Made by a program: the position numbers and the translations under genes. The notes below the pieces were generated by a model that ran no database searches, had not been told where the DNA came from, and saw nothing but the letters and a program-made list of their open reading frames with translations. From a virus: a stretch of DNA of 24,170 nt. The DNA lies in the IMG/VR virus record IMGVR_UViG_3300034980_000567, positions 1 to 24,170 of that record; one strand, written 5' to 3'. Shown one piece after another: positions 1 through 7,532 of the stretch. The stretch's first letter is position 1. Each line of letters starts with the position of its first letter.

Positions 1-1978
1 TCTTATTGTCCGTAATTATCACGTTCTTCGGATTAATCTGCCTAGCCTCATAGGCTAAATCTGCGACCAGAGACGACTCATTGTTCAACCCGACCTCAAT
101 CTTGTCAAACAAACGATACCATCCACTGTCTAAATCAGAATTCCTCCATGCAAGATGGTAGGAGATAGCTTCTTTAACCTCTGGAGCCATCAGATTGCCG
201 ACTTCTTGCCCAATCCAATCGTTAAAACTTACCCAATTAGGATTGTCCCTCACCTTATCAATCCACGCACTCTTCACTCCGTAGATAGTGGGGACTCTAA
301 CCCCGAGTAGTTTGAGGTGACTAAAGACGTCATCATAGAAATGGACTTTCCTCTCGTAACCATCGGCCATCACCATATACCTATCGATATGTAGATAAAC
401 ACCGCTATCTTGGTCTAAATCAACAGAGACCGCTTCCCAATGGTCAGACTGAACGTTACAGGAACACCCAACTCCCTCAGTTATCAACTTAACGATCTTA
501 GTGTTATTCCTACGCCTCGTTTCCTTACTGGTGGAACTGGAAGTGTTGGACTGCCATTGAGAAATATCTCGTTCCGGTAATTCGGAGAGCAGAGAAAACG
601 GCCCGTCATAAGAACACGTTTCCTTAAGTCGTTTCGCATACTCGTTTGTTGTCTTGCCTTTGAGGGCTCCGTTATCGCCATCCCAAAAAGTGATCATATT
701 AACGGTTCTCTCATCCTCTTTCTCTAAGTGGAGAACACGCTTCATCGCCCCACGATTATGACCATAATCATTTACTATGAAAATATGTCCATCGTTATCA
801 ACTCTTAGCACATTGCGGTACTGCTCCTTGAACTTGCTTCTCTTCCTCCCGTCTTTGATTCCGTGAACTACTGCATCTTCATCATGTATCTTGAATTCCG
901 CATCATTTATCGGTTGATTGCCGACGTAAAGTTTGTCGTTAAGCAAATTACGAAAACTATAGAAAGGGCCATCAGTGGCAAACGTTTTAGACCACAACAC
1001 TTTCGCTGCATAAATGGTATCAGATTCCCCGAATTTATTCAGAATAGAGTCAACGATTTGACCAGCTACACTCTTTAATCTCTCAAGGATCGCTTTCTTC
1101 GTAGCGTCAGTGTACTGCAAACTTTCGCGGTTCGCTGAAATCTCGACTTCCCCTATCGTAACCTCAACAGTCAAGTGACCACTGAGAATTGCTTGAACGT
1201 CCTCATCAATATCGCCCAGCAAGTGTCGTTTAATAGGATAGGCGACATTACCCATAATTAAGACGGGATCACCATCAGAACTCTCTTTAGAATTAAACTC
1301 CCAGCCCTCTCCAGAGAGAATCACCTCACGACCTTCTAAGTAATAATCCTTATTGGTATCGTCTGGATTAACAATATCTGGAGTAACCTTATAGTGCTGG
1401 AATATCTCGTAAGCTTTGTCACGAAAATCTTCAACGTCATCTCCCTTTACGGCGACCTCAATTTCGACCCCGTTAGGCTCATCAGTCTCTTCTTCGTGAA
1501 TCTTAGCAATAACACCGCGCCGAGATGGATCAATGTAAGCATTGTAAACAGTCTTAGTTCCGTCTTTGAAAGTCGAGATTAGGAAGTTATCCCCGTAAGC
1601 AAACGCCGACTTGGAGCCTATGCCCAGCATCCCAATATAGTCGTTGGAATGGCGTTTCGTACTCCTGCCGTACTTCGAGTAGATTTCGAAAACCTCATCG
1701 TGAGTAAGGCCAAGACCGAAATCACGAATTTTAAAAACCTCTTGAAGAGCAGTAGGGAGAGTGACCTTGATCGGCTTATCCCCGATCCCAGCCTCCACGT
1801 TTGCATCCACTGCATTACAGGAATACTCCCGAATGACAGCCCCGATTTTGTCACTGTATAGTGAATCTCGGAGGACTGAGAGAATATGAGACATATCCTC
1901 TTCTTCGATCCCGAACTTAGTGGAATCTTGAATGCCTTTTTCTATATAATTACCGACGTTAATTTCTTGAGTTTTCAT
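1..1978 (-). CDS. rIIA: rIIA-like GHKL ATPase (3' end beyond window)
   Basis: An open frame of 659 codons starts at the ATG at 1976-1978 and has no stop before the left edge, so the C-terminus is missing. The N-terminal ATPase motifs of the GHKL (Hsp90/MutL/gyrase) fold are visible: the N box with E51, N55 and D58 (IREYSCNAVD), DFGLGLT at 86-92 (DxGxG) and GMLGIGSKSAF at 116-126. The block YSDKxxAVIREYSCNAxDA followed by GIGSKS is typical of phage T4 rIIA and its relatives, which are about 700 residues long and membrane-associated. In T4 the protein affects lysis inhibition and exclusion by lambda Rex; its biochemical role is not settled. A GGAGAG ribosome binding site lies 8 bases before the ATG, and a TTGACG-N17-TACTAT promoter lies at 2007-2035. 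No rIIB is visible here. The family call is firm; the function is inferred by analogy. Confidence 0.85.
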   Translation of the reverse strand, partial: MKTQEINVGNYIEKGIQDSTKFGIEEEDMSHILSVLRDSLYSDKIGAVIREYSCNAVDANVEAGIGDKPIKVTLPTALQEVFKIRDFGLGLTHDEVFEIYSKYGRSTKRHSNDYIGMLGIGSKSAFAYGDNFLISTFKDGTKTVYNAYIDPSRRGVIAKIHEEETDEPNGVEIEVAVKGDDVEDFRDKAYEIFQHYKVTPDIVNPDDTNKDYYLEGREVILSGEGWEFNSKESSDGDPVLIMGNVAYPIKRHLLGDIDEDVQAILSGHLTVEVTIGEVEISANRESLQYTDATKKAILERLKSVAGQIVDSILNKFGESDTIYAAKVLWSKTFATDGPFYSFRNLLNDKLYVGNQPINDAEFKIHDEDAVVHGIKDGRKRSKFKEQYRNVLRVDNDGHIFIVNDYGHNRGAMKRVLHLEKEDERTVNMITFWDGDNGALKGKTTNEYAKRLKETCSYDGPFSLLSELPERDISQWQSNTSSSTSKETRRRNNTKIVKLITEGVGCSCNVQSDHWEAVSVDLDQDSGVYLHIDRYMVMADGYERKVHFYDDVFSHLKLLGVRVPTIYGVKSAWIDKVRDNPNWVSFNDWIGQEVGNLMAPEVKEAISYHLAWRNSDLDSGWYRLFDKIEVGLNNESSLVADLAYEARQINPKNVIITDNK

Positions 1979-2006
1979 GTTTGTTGCTCTCCATCAATCT
2001 GTTCCC

Positions 2007-2035
2007 ATAGTAATGGAGAGTTGTGTAAACGTCAA
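2007..2035 (-). promoter_or_regulatory. sigma-70-type promoter for the rIIA-like gene
   Basis: On the minus strand TTGACG (2030-2035) is followed after exactly 17 bases by TACTAT (2007-2012). Transcription should begin near 2000, leaving a leader of about 22 bases that contains the GGAGAG ribosome binding site. The -35 box overlaps the stop codon of the upstream gene (2032-2034), so the promoter separates the rIIA-like gene from the operon above it. Confidence 0.7.
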
Positions 2036-2622
2036 GAACTTTTTCTAACTTTTTCTATAATAGAGTCATAAACGCCCATATCGAGTGAAGAACCTTCGTG
2101 AAACATTTCGCACCATTGTAAAAACTTTCTGCAATCTGTGTCCTTCCAATGAAGTTTACGCCTTCCGCGTTGGTGCTTGTATTGCCCCCTAGTGTAAAAC
2201 CCAACTTCTTTTTTCCACTCATACTCCTTGACTCTCCGAATACTCTGAAACCAACCAGCCTCACACGCTTCACTGTTCCTTCGCCAACAGTTATAAAGCG
2301 GTACAGCATCGCTCTTGTTACCGACCCTAACTGAAATCCCTAATCCTTCTAAAGTAGCACCAGCAGCGCGAACAGTGTTGATGTAGTGCTGTTCTTGAAA
2401 ATTATTAGCCAACTCTTGATCGTAAGGGAACTCGTAACTTTCGACCTCGTGCGTTCCCACAACCTCAATCTCAGATTTCCTCACTCTAATACTACCACGG
2501 TCAAATCTATACCCTCCTGTGAATCGCTGTCTTAACTCTCTCTGGGTTATCCCAGCGTAAAAAACAAATTCGTATCGAGTGGTATCCCTTGGTCTGCTTA
2601 CCCATACGTAAGCCGTTTTCAT
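2032..2622 (-). CDS. possible divergent GIY-YIG-like protein
   Basis: This 196-residue protein is unrecognised overall. Its N-terminus has YVWV (5-8) and then FYAGIT (21-26), a spacing like the GIY...YIG core, followed by arginines at about 28-33 (RELRQRF). Further on, NFQEQHYINTVRAAGATLEG resembles the GIY-YIG segment that carries the catalytic glutamate (LExxxI...). The C-terminal half is rich in W, R and K (RGQYKHQRGRRKLHWKD) and could bind nucleic acid. Its ATG overlaps the stop of the upstream nucleotidyltransferase by four bases (ATGA), so translation is probably coupled. If the assignment holds, it is a nuclease or a decayed homing-type enzyme. The match is weak and rests only on motif spacing. 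Confidence 0.4.
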   Translation of the reverse strand: MKTAYVWVSRPRDTTRYEFVFYAGITQRELRQRFTGGYRFDRGSIRVRKSEIEVVGTHEVESYEFPYDQELANNFQEQHYINTVRAAGATLEGLGISVRVGNKSDAVPLYNCWRRNSEACEAGWFQSIRRVKEYEWKKEVGFYTRGQYKHQRGRRKLHWKDTDCRKFLQWCEMFHEGSSLDMGVYDSIIEKVRKSS

Positions 2623-3056
2623 TCCGCAGAACCTTTCAAGCCTGTGAAATCTGAAGAAGAGCGAATCTTATCACCCATACCATCTACTATCTCAATGCCG
2701 AACTTCTTACAAATGAAGGCTTCTGGGATTTCCTCATTTTTGCGATCTCCCCCATTGGCAAAAATGGATGGCTTGGGGGTGGTAAAGTGCGCCAAATAAG
2801 ACAAGCTAGCGCAAACCGTCTTGTCCTTATCTACCGAAAGAAAAACATTATCAACTCCTTGTATTTTGGAGACAATCTTAGCCCTGTCTTCCTCGGGCAT
2901 GAAAGGCTCGCCCTTCTTGAGACGAGCTTGGTGATCGTTGTTTACAATCACTGTTAAAATATCCCCTAGCTTCGAGGCATTCTCTATCATTTCTAAATGC
3001 CCGACGTGGATGGGGTCAAAATAACCGCTAACTACGACTACCTTAAGAGTATTCAT
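2619..3056 (-). CDS. HIGH-motif nucleotidyltransferase (cytidylyltransferase-like)
   Basis: A 145-residue single-domain protein of the cytidylyltransferase-like superfamily, which joins a nucleotide to a phosphorylated sugar, alcohol or cofactor precursor. The nucleotide-binding motif GYFDPIHVGHLEM is at 11-23, with H17 and H20 as the HxGH pair. NGGDRKNEEIPEAF and IRSSSDF near the C-terminus resemble the GGDR and (I/T)xSSS signatures of the family. It resembles the adenylyltransferase half of HldE and glycerol-3-phosphate cytidylyltransferase, but the substrate cannot be read from sequence. A second, different family member lies at 16973-17422 and an HldE-type kinase at 6765-7532. The gene ends in an ATGA overlap with the next gene; no ribosome binding site is obvious before its ATG. 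Confidence 0.8.
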   Translation of the reverse strand: MNTLKVVVVSGYFDPIHVGHLEMIENASKLGDILTVIVNNDHQARLKKGEPFMPEEDRAKIVSKIQGVDNVFLSVDKDKTVCASLSYLAHFTTPKPSIFANGGDRKNEEIPEAFICKKFGIEIVDGMGDKIRSSSDFTGLKGSAE

Positions 3057-3069
3057 GTTTAAAAAGCTT

Positions 3070-3663
3070 TTAAAACATTTCCCAAGACCAAGGGACGAAA
3101 GGATTAAGTTCCGCTACTGGCAACAAATGAGCCCCGTTAAAGACACTGGAGTCATCATCCAAAGGTTCGTCTGGGAAAGACGTACCCTTTGCCCACCCGA
3201 GTAGATGTGCATACCACTTCGTATTATTTACAGAAATCAAACCGAAACAATAGATATGACTCCGATGCATCTCGTAGGGTCTAACCGGAGCCCTGTGCTT
3301 AATCATTGGTAGGGTGGTTCTTAGAAAGCTGCCTTTAAAATCGACATTCAACCTGAGGATGTCATAGCCCATATCACTGACTTGTTTTGTCCCTCTCTTA
3401 TCTCTTATTTCGGGAAATTTATTTGAAACCCAGTAAGCATCAAGATACTTTCCAACTCCCTCCTGACCAAAAAAATGACGACAAAAAGCATAATGTATCA
3501 GATTGCCTGTCATGTTGTCCTCGATGACGGTATCACCTCTATCGTCGATATGACGCATGTGGCTGGGTGTATCAGCCTCTTTAAACTCAAAAGAGTTTTT
3601 CTCTGACAATTGGACAACCCAAGGAGGAAGTTGGAAAGTAATGATGTCTTCTTCTGAAATCAT
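3070..3663 (-). CDS. unknown protein, possible PD-(D/E)XK nuclease fold
   Basis: I do not recognise this 197-residue protein with confidence. Residues 97-111 (SDMGYDILRLNVDFKG region) have a D-x(6)-DxK arrangement, with D101, D108 and K110, as in PD-(D/E)XK nucleases. It is followed by a strand-rich stretch ending in HIYCFGLIS and HLLGWAKG. That order, an acidic-lysine strand then a reading/export strand and a conserved LGW, recurs in small phage and restriction-type PD-(D/E)XK proteins. An upstream acidic helix (GNLIHYAFCRHFFG, 53-66) could be helix 1, although its usual glutamate is missing. Start and stop overlap neighbours tightly: ATGA with the upstream gene at 3660. The fold call is a guess from spacing. 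Confidence 0.4.
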   Translation of the reverse strand: MISEEDIITFQLPPWVVQLSEKNSFEFKEADTPSHMRHIDDRGDTVIEDNMTGNLIHYAFCRHFFGQEGVGKYLDAYWVSNKFPEIRDKRGTKQVSDMGYDILRLNVDFKGSFLRTTLPMIKHRAPVRPYEMHRSHIYCFGLISVNNTKWYAHLLGWAKGTSFPDEPLDDDSSVFNGAHLLPVAELNPFVPWSWEMF

Positions 3664-3986
3664 TTATTTTCGAAATGTTCAACGACTTCATTAGCCAAAC
3701 TAGGCTGGCCAGCGTTAATTAATACGTTATCTGTGAGATTAACAATGGTATACCTCCACTGATCTTCTTCTTCCATCTTTGAATGATGAACATCCATAGC
3801 TGTTATGAACTGAGAAAATCTGATCCCAGAATCACCGGATTTGTATTTCTTGACCTTCCGTTCTAATGCCCTCGTCATAGCTTCAGTGGCCATGTCGAAA
3901 TAACTACTGAACTTATCGTTTTCTATCTTTACCGTCTCAGCCCAATCACATTCCACTATGAATGTCGTATACTTGTTTTTTTTCAT
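3660..3986 (-). CDS. hypothetical phage protein
   Basis: A soluble 108-residue protein of unknown function. It begins MKKNKYTTFIVECDW and is predicted mixed alpha/beta, with a lysine/arginine-rich middle (RALERKVKKYKSGDSG) and an acidic C-terminus. There is no signal peptide or membrane segment. GGGAGA lies about 13 bases before the ATG, a long spacing for a ribosome binding site. The stop overlaps the start of the next gene (ATGA at 3660-3663), so the two are probably co-translated. It sits directly downstream of the sigma factor gene after a 36-base gap without an evident terminator, so it is likely part of the same transcript. Confidence 0.65.
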   Translation of the reverse strand: MKKNKYTTFIVECDWAETVKIENDKFSSYFDMATEAMTRALERKVKKYKSGDSGIRFSQFITAMDVHHSKMEEEDQWRYTIVNLTDNVLINAGQPSLANEVVEHFENK

Positions 3987-4022
3987 ATTTTATTATTTTC
4001 TCCCTGTTTTTCATTTTTGCTT

Positions 4023-4838
4023 TCAAAGCTTAATTGCATGGTCTCCGTTGATCAGTCTCTTAAGCTTACGAAATATTATATTCTCTATTTGGCGGACACG
4101 CTCGCGAGTTATGTTCAACTCGTTACCGATTTGCTCTAAGGTCTCCTTATCGTGTCCATCTAACCCAAACCTACGGACAATGATGTACCTCTCTCTTTTA
4201 TTTAGAGAATCGACGTATTTCATTAACGTCTCGAAATCGCTGGCTTTAAGAACTGTGAGGGAAGGGGAGGGCGTTTTTTTATCCTCTATTATATCCCCGA
4301 AAGACCGAGAGTCTTGAGAATCATCGAATTTCTGATCGAGATTTACGATAACCCGCTTTGCTGCGTAAATCTTTTTTAACTGGACACTCGTGACTTTGAA
4401 ACGATTGCAAAGATGCTCAATAGAAGGCTCTTCGTTTTGGCGTTCCCTATACAAGCTCACATATTTGAAAATGCTGTATTGTTTTTGATCGAGATAAACG
4501 GGAAGTCTAATCAACTTTCCTTTTTCACTAAGGGCTCTAGTTATTTTTTGCTTGATCCAGTAACTCGCGTAGGTGGAGAACTTCGTCCCTGCCGTAGGAT
4601 CGAATTTGGTCACCGCAGTCATTAACCCAATGTTCCCTTCGTTTACCATATCGTCGATGTCCAATCCGCACCCCCTGTAATCACCAGCTATCTTTATTAC
4701 TAGCCTTAGATTTGCCTTTATAAATCTTTCGCGAGCTTTAGAGCCTTTCTTTCCTCCTTTCTGAATTAAGAAAGAAAGTTCCCTCTCTTCCTTCCTTGAA
4801 AGAAGAGGTTCATCACCTGTAAAGATTTTCTCGTTCAT
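4023..4838 (-). CDS. RNA polymerase sigma-70 family factor
   Basis: A 271-residue group 2/3-sized sigma factor that directs host RNA polymerase to promoters. Region 2 spans about 35-105, with the core-binding stretch ANLRLVIKIAGDY and the -10 reading helix YASYWIKQKITRAL (90-103). Q97 and T100 sit where E. coli sigma-70 has Q437 and T440. Region 3 is about 115-165. Region 4 is about 205-262, with the helix-turn-helix TLEQIGNELNITRERVRQIE; TRERVRQIE keeps the -35 contact residues of RpoD. Region 1.1 and the non-conserved region are absent. It therefore looks able to read TTGACA/TATAAT-like promoters, several of which occur in this window. Its start codon follows a strongly folded leader (4839-4885). 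The family is certain; the regulon is inferred. Confidence 0.93.
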   Translation of the reverse strand: MNEKIFTGDEPLLSRKEERELSFLIQKGGKKGSKARERFIKANLRLVIKIAGDYRGCGLDIDDMVNEGNIGLMTAVTKFDPTAGTKFSTYASYWIKQKITRALSEKGKLIRLPVYLDQKQYSIFKYVSLYRERQNEEPSIEHLCNRFKVTSVQLKKIYAAKRVIVNLDQKFDDSQDSRSFGDIIEDKKTPSPSLTVLKASDFETLMKYVDSLNKRERYIIVRRFGLDGHDKETLEQIGNELNITRERVRQIENIIFRKLKRLINGDHAIKL

Positions 4839-4885
4839 GACCCTGCCCGAGAACGGGTGCTGCTCCTTAGCGCAGATGTAGGGTC
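4839..4885 (-). promoter_or_regulatory. folded leader directly before the sigma factor start codon
   Basis: On the minus strand the 47 bases before the ATG can form a three-way junction. The closing stem is GACCCT/AGGGTC (4880-4885 with 4839-4844). One hairpin is CTGC/GCAG (4872-4875 with 4860-4863) with loop GCTAAGGA, and another is CCCG-TTCT-CGGG (4854-4857 with 4846-4849). The only good Shine-Dalgarno core, AAGGAG, lies in the first hairpin about 25 bases from the ATG, too far unless the fold brings it closer. TTGACT lies upstream at 4905-4910, without a convincing -10 box. No known riboswitch class was recognised. Confidence 0.55.
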
Positions 4886-4936
4886 ACATAAGTTTGTACA
4901 TTAAGTCAAGAAGAAAACCTCCACAATTAATACCAT

Positions 4937-5200
4937 TTAAAATCCTTTATGAAACCATTTGTAATTCACCCAATCCTCAACCATCTTTTCTGATCCCCAA
5001 GCTCTAAATGGAGCTTCATGGATAAGATAATTGACTACCTCCGATATGGATGATCTCCTCTTGTCGTCGGAATCTGTATACGCCTCGAAAAGGCGATTGC
5101 ATAAAATAGAATAAACGAAAGTATTCGGAGGAATACCTTCGTCTATGTATTTGCTGATTTCTCTCTCTGTCTCAGCGGGTATTTTGTAGCCCTTCGTCAT
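4937..5200 (-). CDS. small conserved phage protein, unknown function
   Basis: An 87-residue soluble protein. Its pattern, an IP-x-T/E-x(2)-E-x(3)-Y-x(3)-G-I-P start, then PNTFVYSILCNRLFEAYTDSDD, then IHEAPFRAWGSEKMVEDWV, matches a common small protein of tailed phages annotated only as hypothetical: (I)P..T...L..Y...G.P.G.F...VL.NDL..A...AD..N, then a short helix and W(G)S....WL. The function is unknown in all cases I know. The ATG at 5198-5200 has no clear ribosome binding site. The 97 bases downstream hold the sigma factor leader. Confidence 0.7.
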   Translation of the reverse strand: MTKGYKIPAETEREISKYIDEGIPPNTFVYSILCNRLFEAYTDSDDKRRSSISEVVNYLIHEAPFRAWGSEKMVEDWVNYKWFHKGF

Positions 5201-5253
5201 CAGCAGATGATGGCAAGGGTTTGGCTTGAGAAAAAGCTAAAGTTCTTCCCACC

Positions 5254-5688
5254 CTATTCGCCGTTTGTTGACTCGTGTTCGGCGATCTCAGTAGCGAAAT
5301 CAGACATAATATCACGATATCGAACCAATTTAGCCAGAAACTTGCCCTTTTGCTTGTCGTTCATGGCATCGTATTTATTGCGAGCATTAGAAACCACATT
5401 GGCATCTCGACGATCACGGTAGTATTCACGCTTGCGCTTCAAATCCGCATCTTTCTCAGAACCTGAGAGCTTCTTGACTACTTGGTTGCTTCGATATCCT
5501 TTCTGCTTCTCGCTATACTCTTTCTTCTCTGCATCAGACATATTTGCGTAGTTGTCAGCAGCTTTTTTCAACTTCGCATCCCGATACTCTTTGTCTTTCC
5601 AGTAACGCTTTTTTTGCCATTCGGCTTGGTACTCTCGGCGACTTTTTTTCGGGGTTTTTTCTTCTGTCATGGTATTTTCGTCGTTCAT
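5254..5688 (-). CDS. basic protein with two tandem repeats, unknown
   Basis: A highly charged, Lys/Arg/Tyr-rich, helical 144-residue protein with no enzyme motif. It contains two related units, about residues 18-66 and 87-127. Each runs from an REY(Q/Y) start to an NxY(A/D)xM(S/N)Dx(E/Q)K block and ends in a YR pair, which suggests an internal duplication. The basic, coiled-coil-like composition fits a nucleic-acid- or polymerase-binding role, but this is a guess. A shorter protein at 22126-22311 has a similar composition (DRRDLERRRKQKRDYMRRKR). The gene has its own TTGACG-N17-TAATAT promoter with the predicted start site about 3 bases before the ATG and no ribosome binding site, so it may be translated from a leaderless message. 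Confidence 0.65.
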   Translation of the reverse strand: MNDENTMTEEKTPKKSRREYQAEWQKKRYWKDKEYRDAKLKKAADNYANMSDAEKKEYSEKQKGYRSNQVVKKLSGSEKDADLKRKREYYRDRRDANVVSNARNKYDAMNDKQKGKFLAKLVRYRDIMSDFATEIAEHESTNGE

Positions 5689-5697
5689 GATGTTTTT

Positions 5698-5726
5698 ATA
5701 TTAGCCGAGTTTTTCTTTACCGTCAA
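5698..5726 (-). promoter_or_regulatory. sigma-70-type promoter, probably leaderless
   Basis: On the minus strand TTGACG (5721-5726), 17 bases, then TAATAT (5698-5703). Nine bases separate the -10 box from the ATG at 5686-5688, so transcription should begin within about 3 bases of the start codon. No Shine-Dalgarno sequence is present. Confidence 0.7.
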
Positions 5727-5768
5727 GAAAAAAATGGCCTTTTTATTTGGGGTTGTTAAAAAAGCTTT

Positions 5769-6467
5769 TTAAACTACTCCTTCAAGGGTTTTCCACTCGG
5801 CCCATCCTAAAGCTTTGCTTGTATCAGGGAATTCCTGCATAAAGATATCTTTGACTGCGTTAGCGACATCTCGATGTTCCTTCTGCGTGTTTTCTTCTGT
5901 CCTCAAACTGATGTAGTGAATCCAACTACGAACTGTCCCATTCATGTAGATGGTTGTCTCCGTTCCTAAAGGCAAAATCATTCTGGCACATTCCTTCGCT
6001 ACTCCTTCTCTAATAAGCTCGTCATAAAGTTTCTTGCTCCTTAAAAAGTGGTCACTAACTGCTGCATCTGCGGTGATGTTCTTATGATCCTCGGATAAAA
6101 GAGGGTTCGTCCTGTCCTCGCTACTTTGTCTATTCTTCTCCGCTTTTGCCCTCAATTCCACACTCTCAAACTCTGTAGCCTCACTGTACCTCTGGCTGAA
6201 TTCTTGAAAGCTGAAACTTCTATGCCTTAGTATTTGCGCTGCTATTGCTCTGCTTGTCTTTATCTCGACACACATACCCGCAAGTTCGAAAGGACTCCAG
6301 TGTTTGTGCTTTATTAAGAACTTGATGAGGTTAGGGGCCGTCTTCTTGTTCATCTGATTCTTCGGATTGGAAACCCTAGCGCAAAAGGCAATAAGGTCTT
6401 CCGCCGTTTTGGGCGAGTCGAACATCGGACGGAAGGGCTGCGTAATTGAGATTAGCTCAACATTCAT
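5769..6467 (-). CDS. thyX: flavin-dependent thymidylate synthase ThyX
   Basis: ThyX methylates dUMP to dTMP using methylenetetrahydrofolate, NADPH and FAD, supplying thymidylate for phage DNA synthesis. The 232-residue length is normal for the family. The diagnostic motif RHRxxSxxExSxR is present at 81-93 (RHRSFSFQEFSQR), with Q88 in place of the usual Asn. HWSPFELAG (56-64) matches the conserved HxSxxEH-like segment, although the final histidine is absent. RMILPLGTETTIYMNG followed by WIHYISLRTEENTQKEHRDVA is the C-terminal substrate-binding region. GGAG lies 9 bases before the ATG. It overlaps the upstream small gene by 11 bases. With the dUTPase at the right edge it forms a dUTP-to-dTMP supply route. 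Confidence 0.92.
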   Translation of the reverse strand: MNVELISITQPFRPMFDSPKTAEDLIAFCARVSNPKNQMNKKTAPNLIKFLIKHKHWSPFELAGMCVEIKTSRAIAAQILRHRSFSFQEFSQRYSEATEFESVELRAKAEKNRQSSEDRTNPLLSEDHKNITADAAVSDHFLRSKKLYDELIREGVAKECARMILPLGTETTIYMNGTVRSWIHYISLRTEENTQKEHRDVANAVKDIFMQEFPDTSKALGWAEWKTLEGVV

Positions 6468-6756
6468 GTTGTATCACTCCATCTACTATTTCCATAGTTT
6501 CAACAAAGATAGGGGTATTCGGGCCGTAGTATGCATCTTCCGTATTGAAGCTAAAAAATTCTTCAGCTTCTTCATGGCTCCACTTATTATTAGACATTAA
6601 GATATCGATACAGGTATCTCTATCGTATACGGCACAAAAAGGGCCTCCTTTCTGCCGACCTATACCTAGGAATGCATCAAAATACTCGTCATAAAGTTTT
6701 ATTTCTTCGTCTGGATGGAATTCCTCAATGTAGTCTGATATCTGGTTTATGGTCAT
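6457..6756 (-). CDS. small conserved phage protein, unknown function
   Basis: A 99-residue acidic protein. The ATG at 6754-6756 (MTINQISDYI) is preferred over an in-frame GTG at 6808-6810, which would overlap the kinase gene by 46 bases. The block YDEYFDAFLGIGRQKGGPFC, then AVYDRDTCIDILM, then HEEAEEFFSFNTEDAYYGPNTPIFV, matches a small protein seen in many phages: (F)D.AF.G...R.......YD...C...L...G...EEA.E...FN...A..G..TP.F. It is usually left as hypothetical. There is no known activity. It lies between the sugar kinase and ThyX genes and overlaps thyX by 11 bases. Confidence 0.75.
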   Translation of the reverse strand: MTINQISDYIEEFHPDEEIKLYDEYFDAFLGIGRQKGGPFCAVYDRDTCIDILMSNNKWSHEEAEEFFSFNTEDAYYGPNTPIFVETMEIVDGVIQHEC

Positions 6757-6764
6757 AACAAAAA

Positions 6765-7532
6765 TTAAATAGTGACGACTCCCCTTTTCTCTACCACCGT
6801 AGAAGCGCACTGGTTAGCGAACTTTAAAGAGTCATGTATAGTGACGCCACCTCTTGTCATCGATATAGCCAGAGCAGCAAAAAAAGTGTCTCCAGCACCT
6901 GACACATCCCTTACTTCCACTACTCGCTCAGGGGCATACATTCTGCCCATATATTTGCACCCCTTATTCCCGAAAGTAGCAACAATTTGATCTGGCCTGT
7001 TATAATGACAGCCACCATTCGTTTTCTGATCGGTAGCATGGGCAAAAGACCAATTGCTCTCAATTTCATATTGATTCACTTTCATCATCGACAAATTCAC
7101 GGGCAGATCATATTTCATTTCCCTCTTAGTGTCCCAAAAGACATTATCGTGATACTGGCACACATTCCTTATGCTGTGATTGTCTAAAAATCCCTTATCG
7201 TAGTCTGAGACTAATATCGCGTCGTACTTTTTGTAATGTATGTTTTTATAATCGAACTTCTCCACAGAAGTATCATCTTCGTCTACTCGGAGTAACATTT
7301 GGTTAGTTTTATCATCGACATACCTAGTTTTAAATATCTCGTTAGAATGAGTAATTAAATCGCACTCAACACCCAAAGCTTCTACGTTGGATTTAACATT
7401 TTTTGCCATACCTCCGTTCTCTGTCGAGTGAGAAGGATTAAAAACAGGCACGGGTGCTTCAGGGCAAATCCTTTCACAAGCACCATATATGAAACGGTCA
7501 GTGCAACTGTCCCCTATAACCAAGAAAGTCAT
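6765..7532 (-). CDS. PfkB-family sugar kinase, HldE (RfaE) kinase-domain type
   Basis: A ribokinase/PfkB-fold kinase of 255 residues. The N-terminus GDSCTDRFIYGACERICPEAPVPVF (7-31) is the signature of the kinase half of HldE, which phosphorylates D-glycero-beta-D-manno-heptose 7-phosphate at C1. GGMAKNV (40-46) and DVSGAGDTFFAAL (209-221) follow, with D215 as the catalytic base; ANQCASTVVEKRG is the usual C-terminal helix. The domain is shorter than the roughly 315 residues of the bacterial one, and the lid region between about 60 and 90 is trimmed. The nucleotidyltransferase half is not fused; a candidate partner lies at 16973-17422. It overlaps the oxygenase-like gene by four bases. Kinase family is sure; heptose as substrate is probable but not proven. 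Confidence 0.85.
   Translation of the reverse strand: MTFLVIGDSCTDRFIYGACERICPEAPVPVFNPSHSTENGGMAKNVKSNVEALGVECDLITHSNEIFKTRYVDDKTNQMLLRVDEDDTSVEKFDYKNIHYKKYDAILVSDYDKGFLDNHSIRNVCQYHDNVFWDTKREMKYDLPVNLSMMKVNQYEIESNWSFAHATDQKTNGGCHYNRPDQIVATFGNKGCKYMGRMYAPERVVEVRDVSGAGDTFFAALAISMTRGGVTIHDSLKFANQCASTVVEKRGVVTI

Noticed and set aside
1394-1861. Several short frames on both strands within the first 2 kb
   Set aside because: All are shadows of the long rIIA-like frame, which has family motifs and a promoter.
5482-5772. Plus-strand open frame of 96 codons opposite the basic repeat protein
   Set aside because: It is antisense to a lysine-rich gene, which creates a false hydrophobic Phe/Leu-rich frame; no ribosome binding site or family match.
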